Shown piece by piece: positions 9,744-19,640 of a stretch of DNA of 64,000 nucleotides (positions within the stretch are counted from its first letter, which is position 1; every line of letters begins with the position of its first letter). The DNA comes from CAKZLS01 sp963786305. GTDB taxonomy: Bacteria > Pseudomonadota > Alphaproteobacteria > Rhodospirillales > Defluviicoccaceae. The notes under the pieces are model-generated. The model did not search any database, was not told the origin of the DNA, and saw only the letters and a program-made list of their open reading frames with translations. The position numbers were made by a program, and so were the translations under genes. The stretch lies in NCBI GenBank assembly GCA_963786305.1, contig CAWAYL010000021.1:111107-175106 (forward strand), written 5' to 3'.

Positions 9744-12419
9744 ATGCCCATCCAGCACCTCAAGAAACTGTTCCATCCCGGATCGGTGGCGGTCGTCGGC
9801 GCCAGCAACCACGTCGGCGTTCCCGGAAGCCTTGTCATGCACAACCTGCTGCGGGGCGGTTTCGAAGGCCCCATCATGCCGGTCAGCGGCGACGAAAAGG
9901 CGATCGCCGGCGTCCTCGCCTACCCCGACATCGAGGCGCTTCCGGTTACCCCCGATCTGGCCGTTATCTGCGGGCCCGAGGGCGCCGTCCCGTCCGCCAT
10001 CGACGCGCTCGCGAGAAAGGGTACCCGTGCCGTCATCGTCATGAGCGAGGCGACGGTGCCGGCGACGTCGCTCCGCCTCAGCCGATCCCATGACGCCGCG
10101 CTCGCCGCGGCGCGGGCCCACGGGGTCCGGCTGGTCGGCCCCAACGGTCTCGGCGTCATCGTGCCCAGCAGCGGTCTCAACGCCAGTATCGCGCACACGT
10201 CGGCGCGGGCCGGCGGGCTCGCGTTCGTGTCGCAATCGTCGGCGATTTCGGCCACGGTGCTCGACTGGGCGCACGATCACGGCATCGGTTTTTCCCATTT
10301 CATTTCGCTGGGCGACACGGCGGATACCGACTTCGGCGATATCCTCGACTATTTGGGCAGCGAGCCGCAGACGCGCGCCATCCTGCTTTATGTGGAAACC
10401 CTGCATGACGGCAGCACCTTCATGTCGGCCGGCCGCGGCGCCAGCCGCAACAAGCCCATTCTGGTGATCAAGGCGGGACGGGCGGAGCAGGCGCAGCGGC
10501 TCACCGCGGCGCGGAGCGGCATCCGCATGGGCAGCGACAGTGTGTTCGACGCCGCCATTCGGCGCGCCGGCATGCTTCGGGTGCACAGTTTCAGCGAATT
10601 GTTCGCGGCGGTGGAAACCCTGGGCCGGACACGGCCGCTCAGGGGCGAGAACCTGGCGATCGTCACCAACAGTTGCGGCGTGGCGGTGATGGCGATCGAC
10701 GCGCTGCTTCTCAACGAAGGCCGCCTCGCCGAACTGCCATCGGAAACAATCGAAAAATTGAGCCCCCTGGTGGCCACCGGCTGGCCACAGGCCAATCCGG
10801 TCACGCTCAGCGGTAACGCGCCGGCGGACCATTATGCCAACGCGGTCACCACCTTGCTGGAGCCAAGAGAGGTCGACGCGGTGATGGTGTTGCACGCACC
10901 GACGGCGTTGGCGTCCAACACGCGCGCGGCGGAAGCGGTGGTGAAAGCGGCGCTCCGCGGCCGAGGCAACGTTCTGACATGCTGGATGGGTGGCGAACAG
11001 ATCGCCGGTCGCCGCCTGTTCGCCGACGCGGGCATTCCCACCTACGATACCCCGACCCAGGCGGTGAACGCCTTCATGCACATGGTCCGCTACCGGCGCA
11101 ACCAGGAAATGCTGATGCAGACGCCGCCGTCCAAGCCGGCGGAATTCAGCCCCGCCACGGATGTCGCGCGCCGCATCATCGAACAAGCGCTTGCCGCCGG
11201 CCGATCGACGATCAACGGCCAGGAGGCCATGGCCGTCCTCGATGCCCACGCCATTTCCACCGTCGATTCGCGGATCGCGGAAACTCCCGACGCGGCGGCG
11301 GCGGCCGCCCGCGACCTGGGATTTCCGGTGGCCTTGAAAATTCTCTCTCACGATATCGCGCACAAGGCCGAGATCGGTGGCGTCGACCTGTTTCTCGAAA
11401 CGCCCGATACGGTCAAGGCGGCGGCGGAAACAATGCTGGCGACCATCGCCACGAAGAAGCCGGAGGCCAAGATCCTCGGCTTCACCTTGGAACGCATGGT
11501 TCTTCGTCCCGGCGCCCAGGAGGTCAGTATCGGGGTTCTGCAGGACCCGGTATTCGGACCGGTGGTCACGTTCGGACAAGGCGGCCAGCAGGGGGAAATT
11601 CTCGGCGATCGCGCCGTCGCGCTGCCTCCGCTCAACATGAACCTCGCCCAGGATCTGATTTCTCGCACGCGGATTTCGCGTCTGCTTCAAGGCTACGGCG
11701 ACCGCCCGCGCGCCAATCTCATCGCCCTCGCCCTGACGCTCGTGCAGGTATCGCAGATGATCGTCGACTTGCCGGAACTGGTGGAGTTGGAAATCGATCC
11801 GCTGTTCGTGGACGACAAGGGCGTGCTGGCCGTCGACGCGCGCATGAGCTTCGCTCCGGTCGCCGAATTCCACCGCCGCCGGATGGCCATTCGCCCGTAC
11901 CCGAAGGACCTGGAGGAAGAGTTCACGCTGGTGTCCGGCCGCACGGTATTGCTGCGGCCTATCCGCCCGGAAGACGAGCCCAAACATTACGAGTTGCTCT
12001 CGAAGATCACGTCCGAGGACATCCGCTTCCGGTTCTTCGGTCTGGTGAGCAAACTGCCGCACTCGGAGATGGCGCGCCTCACCCAGATCGACTACGACCG
12101 CGAAATGGCCTTCGTCGCCACGGCGCCGGCACCGGACGGCAGCGGACCCGAAACGCTTGGCGTCGTTCGGACCATCACCGATCTGCACAACGACAAGGCG
12201 GAATACGCCATCCTGGTGCGCTCCGACCTCAAGGGTCAGAAGCTCGGCTGGAAGCTGCTCGACAAGATGGTGCACTATTGCCGTTCGCGCGGCACCAAGC
12301 ACATCGTCGGCCAGGTCCTGCGCGACAACAGACGCATGCTCGACCTAGTGTACAGCATGGGCTTCACCGGCCACAAACTGCTCGAAGAAGACGTGGTCGA
12401 GGTGACGCTGGTCCTGTGA
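9744..12419 (+). CDS. Bifunctional acyl-CoA synthetase (NDP-forming)/GNAT acetyltransferase, Pat-like
   Basis: 891 residues, intact. Order: CoA-binding Rossmann domain (SVAVVGASNHVGVPGSLVMH, 1-130), succinyl-CoA-ligase-like domains (LAFVSQSSAISATVLDWAHD; about 145-460), ATP-grasp (FPVALKILSHDIAHKAEIGG; about 485-705) and a C-terminal GNAT fold (RTVLLRPIRPEDEPKHYELL; about 735-891). This matches the Pat/YfiQ family of protein lysine acetyltransferases, in which the synthetase-like part is usually inactive and the GNAT part acetylates acetyl-CoA synthetase and other proteins. Whether the ligase half is active cannot be judged here. It converges with the wecC-like gene. Confidence 0.9.
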   Translation: MPIQHLKKLFHPGSVAVVGASNHVGVPGSLVMHNLLRGGFEGPIMPVSGDEKAIAGVLAYPDIEALPVTPDLAVICGPEGAVPSAIDALARKGTRAVIVMSEATVPATSLRLSRSHDAALAAARAHGVRLVGPNGLGVIVPSSGLNASIAHTSARAGGLAFVSQSSAISATVLDWAHDHGIGFSHFISLGDTADTDFGDILDYLGSEPQTRAILLYVETLHDGSTFMSAGRGASRNKPILVIKAGRAEQAQRLTAARSGIRMGSDSVFDAAIRRAGMLRVHSFSELFAAVETLGRTRPLRGENLAIVTNSCGVAVMAIDALLLNEGRLAELPSETIEKLSPLVATGWPQANPVTLSGNAPADHYANAVTTLLEPREVDAVMVLHAPTALASNTRAAEAVVKAALRGRGNVLTCWMGGEQIAGRRLFADAGIPTYDTPTQAVNAFMHMVRYRRNQEMLMQTPPSKPAEFSPATDVARRIIEQALAAGRSTINGQEAMAVLDAHAISTVDSRIAETPDAAAAAARDLGFPVALKILSHDIAHKAEIGGVDLFLETPDTVKAAAETMLATIATKKPEAKILGFTLERMVLRPGAQEVSIGVLQDPVFGPVVTFGQGGQQGEILGDRAVALPPLNMNLAQDLISRTRISRLLQGYGDRPRANLIALALTLVQVSQMIVDLPELVELEIDPLFVDDKGVLAVDARMSFAPVAEFHRRRMAIRPYPKDLEEEFTLVSGRTVLLRPIRPEDEPKHYELLSKITSEDIRFRFFGLVSKLPHSEMARLTQIDYDREMAFVATAPAPDGSGPETLGVVRTITDLHNDKAEYAILVRSDLKGQKLGWKLLDKMVHYCRSRGTKHIVGQVLRDNRRMLDLVYSMGFTGHKLLEEDVVEVTLVL

Positions 12420-12450
12420 CGTTTGGTGAACGTGAGCGTCCTCGACCGCG

Positions 12451-13659
12451 TTATTGAATGGCGCCGCGGGTGTCCATCAGCACCTTTTCCTTGAGATCGG
12501 CGGCTTTCAGGGCGCGAAACTGCTTGTGGTCGACAAGCACCAGGACGATGTCGGCCCGGTCGATGGCGTCTTGCATGGACACCAGGGGAAACTCCCGACT
12601 TTGCGCGATGTTGGGTTCGCAGACGACGATCTCGCCCACCGCCGCGTCGCGCAGCGCGCGGACGATCTGGACCGCCGGGGATTCCCGCAGATCGTCGATG
12701 TCGGCCTTGAAGGCGAGGCCGAGACAGGCGATCACAGGGCTCCGGAACTTGCCGGCCCGCTCCTTGACCTTGGCGACGATCCAGTGCGGTTTCTTGTCGT
12801 TGACCTCGCGCGCGGCGCGGATGAGATGCGTCTCTTGCGGATAGCCGTGGACGATGAACCAGGGATCGACGGCAATGCAATGACCGCCCACGCCCGGTCC
12901 CGGTTGCAGGATACTGACGCGCGGGTGCCGGTTGGCGAGCCGGATGACCTCCCAGGGGCTGACGCAGGCGCGTTCCGCGACCATCGAGATTTCGTTCGCG
13001 AAGGCGATGTTGACGTCGCGGTAGGCGTTCTCGACCAGCTTCGCCATTTCCGCCGTCGCCGCCGTCGTCTTGAACACCTCGCCGCTGACGAACTCGGCGA
13101 GGAACTCGGCGGCCGCGTCGGTTGAGGCCTCGTTGACGCCGCCGACGATACGGTCGTTGTGAACCAGTTCGGTCAGGATTTTTCCGGGAAGAACCCGCTC
13201 CGGCGAGTGCGCGACGAAAACGTCATGGCCGACCGCGTGTCCCGCCTCGCCGAGGATACGCCCGACCATATTCTCGGTGGTGCCCACCGGGCTGGTGGAT
13301 TCCAGCAACACTAGGTTGCCCGGCCTGACGTAAGGCGCGATCGCCCGGGCCGCCGCGTCGACGAACGACAGATCGGGCGCGCGTTGGGCGTCGAGCGGCG
13401 TCGGCACGGCGATGATGAACACATCCGCCTCCGCCGGCTCCAGCGACGCCGTCAGGTTTCCCGATTGCACCGCCGATTTCACCAAAATATCGAGATCCGG
13501 CTCGACAATGTGAATGCGTCCCTGGTTGATGGTGTTGACCACCGCTTCGCAGGTATCGACGCCGTGGACGGCGTACCCCTTGGTTCCGAGCAGCGAGGCC
13601 GTCGGCAATCCGATATAACCAAGGCCGACGACCGTGATCTTCTTTGCGGGTCTTTCCAT
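12451..13659 (-). CDS. wecC: UDP-N-acetyl-D-mannosamine dehydrogenase (WecC family)
   Basis: 402 residues, intact. An NAD-binding Rossmann motif lies at the N-terminus (KITVVGLGYIGLPTASLLG). The middle domain carries the lysine/asparagine helix (EMAKLVENAYRDVNIAFANE). The catalytic cysteine is in PGPGVGGHCIAVDPWF, and the C-terminal UDP-binding domain contains CLGLAFKADIDDLRESPA. It oxidises a UDP-HexNAc to the uronate, supplying a building block for the extracellular polysaccharide whose export genes lie directly upstream on the same strand (13725-19298). The start MERPAKKITVVG fits the family. Confidence 0.93.
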   Translation of the reverse strand: MERPAKKITVVGLGYIGLPTASLLGTKGYAVHGVDTCEAVVNTINQGRIHIVEPDLDILVKSAVQSGNLTASLEPAEADVFIIAVPTPLDAQRAPDLSFVDAAARAIAPYVRPGNLVLLESTSPVGTTENMVGRILGEAGHAVGHDVFVAHSPERVLPGKILTELVHNDRIVGGVNEASTDAAAEFLAEFVSGEVFKTTAATAEMAKLVENAYRDVNIAFANEISMVAERACVSPWEVIRLANRHPRVSILQPGPGVGGHCIAVDPWFIVHGYPQETHLIRAAREVNDKKPHWIVAKVKERAGKFRSPVIACLGLAFKADIDDLRESPAVQIVRALRDAAVGEIVVCEPNIAQSREFPLVSMQDAIDRADIVLVLVDHKQFRALKAADLKEKVLMDTRGAIQ

Positions 13660-13724
13660 TGGTCCTGTCGCGATGATGGTGTCGATGGGCGGGGAACGGG
13701 ATCAGCCGCGAGAGCAGCCGGCCG

Positions 13725-14663
13725 TCAGTGGCGCCGGGCCTGGTTCGCCTCCGCGGCGTCGCCGGCGCTGGCGCCGCCTTCCACGGACAGACCCTTGATC
13801 ACGATTTTCTTTATTTCGTCGCGCGATTTGGTGGCCGCGCCCTCCGGCTGGTATCCGAGCATGGTGCCGGCCCGCGCGGCCGCCACCTCCAGCACGGTTT
13901 CGATATCGACCCGCGCCTTGTCTTCCGCGAATCCGTAGACCAGCGTCAAATCGCACAGAACGTTGATCAGCCGGGGAATGCCGCCGGAATAGTAAAAAAC
14001 CGCGCCACAGGCGTAGTCGTCGAAGATGTCGCGGTCGCCACCGGCCACCATCAATCGATGGCGGATGTATTCGACGGTGTCGCGGCGATCGAGCGGGGTG
14101 AGGTGGTAGTCGACGCCGATCCGCTGAACGAACTGGCGCAGTTCCGGTTTCTTCAGTTTTTCGAGAAGTTCGGGTTGACCGACCATGACCAGCTGCAGCA
14201 GGAAATCCTTTTCGGAATTGACGTTCGAAAGCATGCGCAGCTCTTCCAGCGTCTCGATATCGAGATTCTGCAACTCGTCGATCATCAGAACGGTGCGCCG
14301 GCCGGTCGCATACTGTTCGATGAGAAAGTCGACGAAACATTGGTAAAGCTGGACCTTGCTCTTGCCCTCGTACTCCAACTCGAACGCTAGGCAGATCCAC
14401 TGCAGAAGCTCGCCGAACGAATGATGCGGATTGGTGATCAGGCCGATATGAATCTCATCCTCGACGCCATTGAGCAAGCGCCGCACGAGGGTCGTCTTGC
14501 CGGAACCCACCTCGCCGGTAATGACGACGAACCCGGTTTGCTGGGTGAGACCGTATTCGAGAAGCGTCAAGGCCATCTTGTGGCTGTGGCTCAGATAGAG
14601 AAAGCTCGGATCGGGAATGAGCGAGAACGGCTTTTCACGAAATCCATAGTAAGCTTCATACAT
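13725..14663 (-). CDS. ExeA/GspA-like AAA ATPase of exopolysaccharide (XrtA-type) clusters
   Basis: 312 residues. Starts MYEAYYGFREKPFSLIPDP, typical of the ExeA-like ATPases found in exosortase-associated polysaccharide clusters. Walker A is GEVGSGKTTLVRRLL (about residue 50) and Walker B is RRTVLMIDELQNLD (about 130). A sensor arginine region follows (RQFVQRIGVDYHLTPL), then a helical lid (GGIPRLINVLCDLTLVYGF). It probably supplies energy or regulation to the envelope complex. It lies 97 bp downstream of the tyrosine kinase gene in the same operon. Confidence 0.87.
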   Translation of the reverse strand: MYEAYYGFREKPFSLIPDPSFLYLSHSHKMALTLLEYGLTQQTGFVVITGEVGSGKTTLVRRLLNGVEDEIHIGLITNPHHSFGELLQWICLAFELEYEGKSKVQLYQCFVDFLIEQYATGRRTVLMIDELQNLDIETLEELRMLSNVNSEKDFLLQLVMVGQPELLEKLKKPELRQFVQRIGVDYHLTPLDRRDTVEYIRHRLMVAGGDRDIFDDYACGAVFYYSGGIPRLINVLCDLTLVYGFAEDKARVDIETVLEVAAARAGTMLGYQPEGAATKSRDEIKKIVIKGLSVEGGASAGDAAEANQARRH

Positions 14664-14759
14664 TGTGCTGTATCCGGCTGGGGATGCCCTCTTCGCTCCC
14701 GATGAAGCCGGTAATCACGCGCCGGCCCGCTTCGAAATCCGCTGACATAATTATATTTT

Positions 14760-15584
14760 TTAGTAATAATAGCCCCTCTCGTACGTGTTGGATTTGTTGA
14801 GAACCGTGCCGAGCACGTTGCAGCCGCTCAGGAGTTCCAAACTCTTGCTTATATCGTCTTTGTTCGTCACATTTTCTTCGACGACGAGCAGACAGGCGTC
14901 GACATACTGCAAGAAGACCAGCGAGTCGTCGGTGACGAGGAGAGGCGGCAGATCGTAGATGACGAGCCGGTCCGGATATCGGGCTTTGAGCTCGCGCGCC
15001 AGTGCGACCATTTCGGGAGAGGACAGCAACTCCGAGGAGTTTCCCACCCTCTGGTCCGCCGGCAGAATCACCAACCGCTCTATGCCCGGATTGATCAGAC
15101 AATCCGAGAGCGGCGCTTCGTCGCGAAGATAGTCCGTCAGGCTCAACTCGGGCTTCAGGCCGAAGAAATGATGGATGCTCGGACGGCGGAGATCGAGGTC
15201 GACGAGGAGCACCGTGTGATTGACGTCCATGGCGAGGCTGATGGCCAGATTGACCGCCGTGAGCGACTTGCCTTCTTCCGGGTTGGGGCTGGTGATGGCA
15301 AGGGTGGAGTGCTTCTGCGCCGACATCCGCTGCAGGACCTGGGTTCTGAGAATCCTGAACGCATCGGCCATATGCTCCTGCGGCGCGCCGGCGATCACCC
15401 GGTTCTCGCGAAGCACGCGGGTTTCCGTCTTTGCCACGCGGGTCTCGAGATAGGCGATGGGCGCGTTCGGATCGCGGGAGGTTGGCCGCCCATTGGTTCG
15501 TTCGCGGGGTCGGGGTGGCGCCGTCCCCAATACTTCGCCACGCTGCTGGCGAGCCTTTTCAAGCGCCTTTTGGATTTTTTCCAC
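14760..15584 (-). CDS. Polysaccharide-biosynthesis tyrosine autokinase (CpsD/CapB, XrtA-associated)
   Basis: 274 residues. A BY-kinase with Walker A as TSPNPEEGKSLTAVNLA (about residue 100), Walker A' LLVDLDLRRPSIHHFFGL and Walker B LVIYDLPPLLVTDDS. A tyrosine cluster ends the chain (YERGYYY), the usual autophosphorylation tail. The N-terminal 60 residues are a Pro/Arg-rich linker. It pairs with the separate Wzz-like activator encoded 30 bp upstream (15615-17377). Phosphorylation cycling would control polymer length and export. Confidence 0.92.
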   Translation of the reverse strand: MEKIQKALEKARQQRGEVLGTAPPRPRERTNGRPTSRDPNAPIAYLETRVAKTETRVLRENRVIAGAPQEHMADAFRILRTQVLQRMSAQKHSTLAITSPNPEEGKSLTAVNLAISLAMDVNHTVLLVDLDLRRPSIHHFFGLKPELSLTDYLRDEAPLSDCLINPGIERLVILPADQRVGNSSELLSSPEMVALARELKARYPDRLVIYDLPPLLVTDDSLVFLQYVDACLLVVEENVTNKDDISKSLELLSGCNVLGTVLNKSNTYERGYYY

Positions 15585-15614
15585 TGGTCGGACCCTTTAT
15601 CGCCTGGCGATCAT

Positions 15615-17377
15615 CTAGAAATATTGGATCAATATGGTGTCGAGCCGTCGCTGCGCCACCGACCACAATACGTCCAAAGGTTTAACATATACGTGTAGAA
15701 GCGTCAGGCTGACGCCCAGGAGCACGCATGCGGTGGCACCGACCATGGCGGCGCGGCGCCAAGCGCCCAGGACGTCACCGCGGGTCTTGATATACGGAAC
15801 CACCGCCAACGGCGCGGCACCGGTGACCGTTGCCAAATCCTTCGAGCTATGAACCGACTGATCCAGCGCTTCCGACAGAGCGGCGCCACCGACGCCGGCG
15901 CCCATGGACAGCATCAGGCCGAAGAGGATGATGGCCAGCCGATTGGGCGACGCCGGTTCCGTCGGCATCTGCGGCGGCTCGATCAGGGTGAAACGCTCGC
16001 TCTTGCGCTCCGTCTCCAGCGCCTCGCCCAGCTGCGCCGCCATCTGCTTGGTCTTGATGTCCTGGTACTTTGAATTGGCGTTGTCGAGCTCGCGGTTGAT
16101 GCGGAGGTATTCGCGCTCCACCAGCGGAATACCCATGATCCGCTGCTCGTACTCGTCCAGTTTTTTCTTGGTCTGTAGTTTCTGCTGCTCGATGGCGTCC
16201 AATTCGGAGGTGACCGACTGGATCTGCGCGCTCATCTGAATGTACAGCGGATTGTCGGCATTCTGGCCGGCGCGCATCTGGTTGGGCGCGTTTCCGGCGG
16301 CGGACAGCGAACGCTGAAGGGCAGCCAACTGGCGCTTGAGCTTGATGACGTCGGGGTGACCGTCGGCGTATCGTTCCCGGGCAACGGCGAGTTCCGTCTC
16401 GATCTTGCGGATCTCGGCGCGGATCAGGTTAGCGTCGGGACCAACGCCGGTTTCGTTCTCGAGCGCCTGGATCTCGCGGCGAAGCTTGACCACGTCGGGA
16501 TGCTCCGGCCCGTATCTGCCTGACACCGTGATGAACTGCGTCCGCAGGGCCTTGAGCTGGTCGGTGGCGCTCAGCACCGGCACACCGCCCGCCTGGTAGG
16601 AACCATAGGGACTCAACTGCGACAATTCGGACTGCATGTAGATCTTCTGCTGGCGAAGAGCCTGCGCCTGCCGGTCCAGATCCCTGAGCTCGGTTTCGCT
16701 CCGCTCGATGAGTTGCATGTTGTAGTGCAGCTGCTCCGGCAGGCTGCCGAGATTACGCTCCTTCAGTTCGGCCAGCTGGCGCTCGAGATCGGCGATTTCC
16801 GCTTCCAGCTGATCCGCCTCGGAGTCGAGGAAGATGGACGTCTCGGCGGCCTTTTCCTGGCGCGTGCGGATATTCTCGCCGAGATACAGCGTGACCAGCT
16901 CGTTGGCGACCTTTTGCGTGATGGACGGACTGTCATGCTCGAACGCGAGACTGAAAGCGATCGTCGCCTGTCCCGGACGGCCGGTCCTCGGATCGATGAC
17001 ATCGGCGCTGATAAGCTCCATCTTGACATCTTCGCGCATGCCTTCGACCACCTCGGTCACCGGCAGGACTTCGCGAATTTCGGCATAGAGATCATACTTG
17101 TTTATGATCTTCAGGAGATTCTCGGGTGGTGGTCGCGCGATGATAGATCGTCTGGAGGCGCTGATCGGCATAGCTGGTGATGGTCGAGAACACCAGTTCT
17201 CTCGGGACGTCGGGTTCCTCGATGAGGACCACGGCGGCCGAGCGGTATACCGACGGAAGGAGAAACGCCAGGATCGACACGAACAGGAAAACGGAAATGC
17301 GCGGGAACGATAAAATGCCACTTGCGGCGCTTGACGATCGCCAGATAATCCTGCGGTGTCTTGTCTACATCATCCAT
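15615..17377 (-). CDS. Wzz/GumC-like chain-length determinant protein (two frameshifts)
   Basis: About 585 residues across two +1 steps. It begins MDDVDKTPQDYLAIVKRRKW, shifts frame near 17300 to give the first membrane segment and VLIEEPDVPRELVFSTITSY, and shifts again near 17150 into NLLKIINKYDLYAEIREVLP. The long periplasmic coiled coil spans roughly residues 170-440. The GNVR-type region VEREYLRINRELDNANSKYQ comes before the last membrane segment (RLAIILFGLMLSMGAGVG). There is a further hydrophobic C-terminus (VGATACVLLGVSLTLLHVYV). It sets polymer length and activates the adjacent BY-kinase. Both lesions look like consensus errors. Confidence 0.85.
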
Positions 17378-17467
17378 GAATATGCTGCCTTGACGACTGA
17401 ACTGACTGTCTACCGGGCAGGCGTTTGGCGATCCCCGTGTCAGCGAGAGGATGACAGGGTCGGAAGA

Positions 17468-18705
17468 TCATAGCTCAATCTGGCATACACCGCGTTCGAA
17501 ATCGCCCTGCGTTCCGTCTTCGCTCTTGAGTTGATCGTATTTCTGCCAGCGAAAGCGGTAGAAGCAGTTCAAGCTAAGGTCCTCGAGTAAGCGCCAACGC
17601 ACCCCCGGCTGAAAAGAGACGTACTGCCGAGACCGGTCCTCGCTGACATTCGTCGGCGAGTCCTGCATAAAATACCTCGCCGTCAGATCAATTGCAACCT
17701 TTTCAAGCAATTTATATCGACCATACAACCTAAATTCGTCTGTATTCAGCAACGCGCCGGTCGAGGAATTCGGTTCCGTGGTCCGCGTGTACTGCCCCTC
17801 CAGGAATGTGCGTTCGGTGGGCTGGTAGTTGAGTTGACATCGGCGATGTAGCCCGCGTCGGTACTGGTCTCCGAGGACTGTATCGTGGGCCCCTGAATTC
17901 CTGACGAATGATGCGCGGGCCGACCAGGGCCGTCACGCGAACTGTTTCGGTCAGAAGGTGGCTGCCGCCCAGCAGCAGTCCGACGAACTGGTTGTCCAGC
18001 GAACCGAACTTGTTCGAGATTGTAATAATAGCCGTCCAGCGATGCCAGCAACTGTGTTCGCGGGGTCAGCACATGGGTATAGCTCACGGTGCCGGAGAAC
18101 AATTCGTAATCCTGAGCTGCGCACACCCTCTTCCGAACTGCCATCGGGTAATTCACGTTGGTGTAGCTGGCGGAGGTGTCCACGCTATCGCGCGGGCTCA
18201 TCTGATAGGACCATGTCGGCCCGGCCCGGTAAATCCGTCCGCCGCATGTTGTCGAGAATGAACAGGCCGGTGTTGTCGATGTCGCTCGTCCGCGTGGTGT
18301 CGTTGACGAAATCGCCCTGCACGCCCCACCGGCTCCGGCCGTACTGGTAGTCCGAACCGAGAGTGATGAACTGATCGTTCGAGTTCAACTGGTCTTCGTT
18401 GACGAAGACCGTGAAGTTGAACCGGGTATCCAGCAGAATGTTCAGATTGGGCGTGCGGGCGCCGGCGATGGCCTGGATCGAGCTCTCGAACGACGTATCC
18501 GCGACACTTGATCCTGGGTCAGATCGAGGCCGATGTTGTCGTCGTATTCGACGTCCTGCGACACCGCCGTCGAGACAAACCATTCCGCCGCCCGCGCGGT
18601 GGGCGCATCGGCGGCGACGCCAGCCGCGACGGCCGCCAAAAGCGCGATCGCGCGCCCGGCCGAAGAAACGCGCGGAAGCGCCGCGCCGGCGCAACGGCTG
18701 CGCAA
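17468..18705 (-). CDS. Outer-membrane beta-barrel protein of the exopolysaccharide cluster (several frameshifts)
   Basis: A signal peptide is readable from a TTG near 18705 (AGRAIALLAAVAAGVAADAPTARA), then AEWFVSTAVSQDVEYDDNIG, a start typical of the PEP-CTERM-system outer-membrane proteins. Later frames give FESSIQAIAGARTPNLNILL, GSDYQYGRSRWGVQGDFVND, SYTHVLTPRTQLLASLDGYY and, at the end, YFMQDSPTNVSEDRSRQYVS with a terminal strand. Alternating Tyr/Arg/Asp-rich strands support a beta-barrel of about 400 residues. At least four frame changes are needed (about 18510, 18190, 17990-17880 and 17750). It probably forms the outer-membrane exit with the Wza-like protein encoded 8 bp upstream. Confidence 0.72.
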
Positions 18706-18713
18706 ACGGTTCC

Positions 18714-19298
18714 CTAGAACAGAGACTGACCCGAAACAACGATGACGTCCCCGCTCTTGAGCTGAATATTCATGTCCAGTCTGTCGCCGTCCTTCACGTC
18801 GGAATAATAGAACGGATACGAGACATCGGCGCCGTTTTCGCGCCGGAGAATGCGAATGCTGTCTTCGCCCGCGAACGGCGTCAGGCCGCCGGCGAGGCTG
18901 AGCGCCTGCATCACGTCGATGGAGCGGGTCACCTGAAATTCGCCGGGATTGTTCACCGCGCCGATCACATAGATCTTGTTTCCCGAGACGTTCAGCACGG
19001 AAACGGTCACCACGGCGCCCGGGATATACTTTTCCAGTCGCTCCGAGATGGTCTGCTGGACATCCTCGGTGGTCCGCCCGGCCGCCTTGATCTGACCGGC
19101 GAGCGGAAAGCTGATGGTCCCGTCCGGCAGAACCAGGACCTGGCGCTGCAGATCGTCCTCGCGCCAGACGGAAATATCGAGAACGTCGCCGGCGTTCAGC
19201 CTGTAGGATTGATCGACCGCCGGCAGGGACGCCGTGTCCTGCGCCCCGGCGGCCATGGGCAACATCGCCAACAGCGCAGCAACCAAAAATGTCTTCAT
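18714..19298 (-). CDS. Polysaccharide export protein (Wza/EpsA-like, SLBB domain)
   Basis: 194 residues from the ATG at 19296-19298, preceded by GGGAGG; longer in-frame starts add a non-conserved stretch. A signal peptide (MKTFLVAALLAMLPMAAGAQ) is followed by the Poly_export domain (YRLNAGDVLDISVWREDDLQ; VLPDGTISFPLAGQIKAAGR) and an SLBB segment (IYVIGAVNNPGEFQVTRSID). No lipobox is seen, as in the XrtA-associated subgroup. It is the first gene of a six-gene operon running to 12451. Confidence 0.93.
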   Translation of the reverse strand: MKTFLVAALLAMLPMAAGAQDTASLPAVDQSYRLNAGDVLDISVWREDDLQRQVLVLPDGTISFPLAGQIKAAGRTTEDVQQTISERLEKYIPGAVVTVSVLNVSGNKIYVIGAVNNPGEFQVTRSIDVMQALSLAGGLTPFAGEDSIRILRRENGADVSYPFYYSDVKDGDRLDMNIQLKSGDVIVVSGQSLF

Positions 19299-19640
19299 CG
19301 TGCCTCCCAACAGTGACAACGAGACCAGCGGCGTTTCAAGGCCGGTCGAGGGCCCAGCCGTGGCCGCGGAGTTGAAAGCTTTCAATTTCAATCTCTTTTA
19401 AAGGGTCTCGCTCGGTTACAAGTACCGGAAAATGACGTACGGTTCAGAATTCACACACGTGTGGCAGAAACACCACCATCAAAGGTGATTGTTGCCAATC
19501 GGGTCGGGCATGGAGGCTTCGGTACGTGGTTGCGCTGCCCCCATCATTTTCCGAGCCGGTTAAGGTTGTCTTGGGATCCGCCGAAAATCGCGGCTGGCCG
19601 GCATTGCGCCCTCCCCCGTTTTCGACGCATTCTCGGGCAA
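19299..19640 (+). other. Intergenic region between divergent genes
   Basis: 342 bp between the export-protein start and the BKACE start. It must hold the promoter of the polysaccharide operon (minus strand) and that of the BKACE gene (plus strand). A small palindrome ACACACGTGTG is at about 19451-19461. I see no RNA gene or convincing coding frame. Confidence 0.4.

Noticed and set aside
9720..12302. Very long open frame (860 codons) on the strand opposite the acyl-CoA synthetase gene
   Set aside because: Arg/His/Gly-rich composition with no family resemblance. It is the antisense shadow of a high-GC gene; the plus-strand protein is clearly real.
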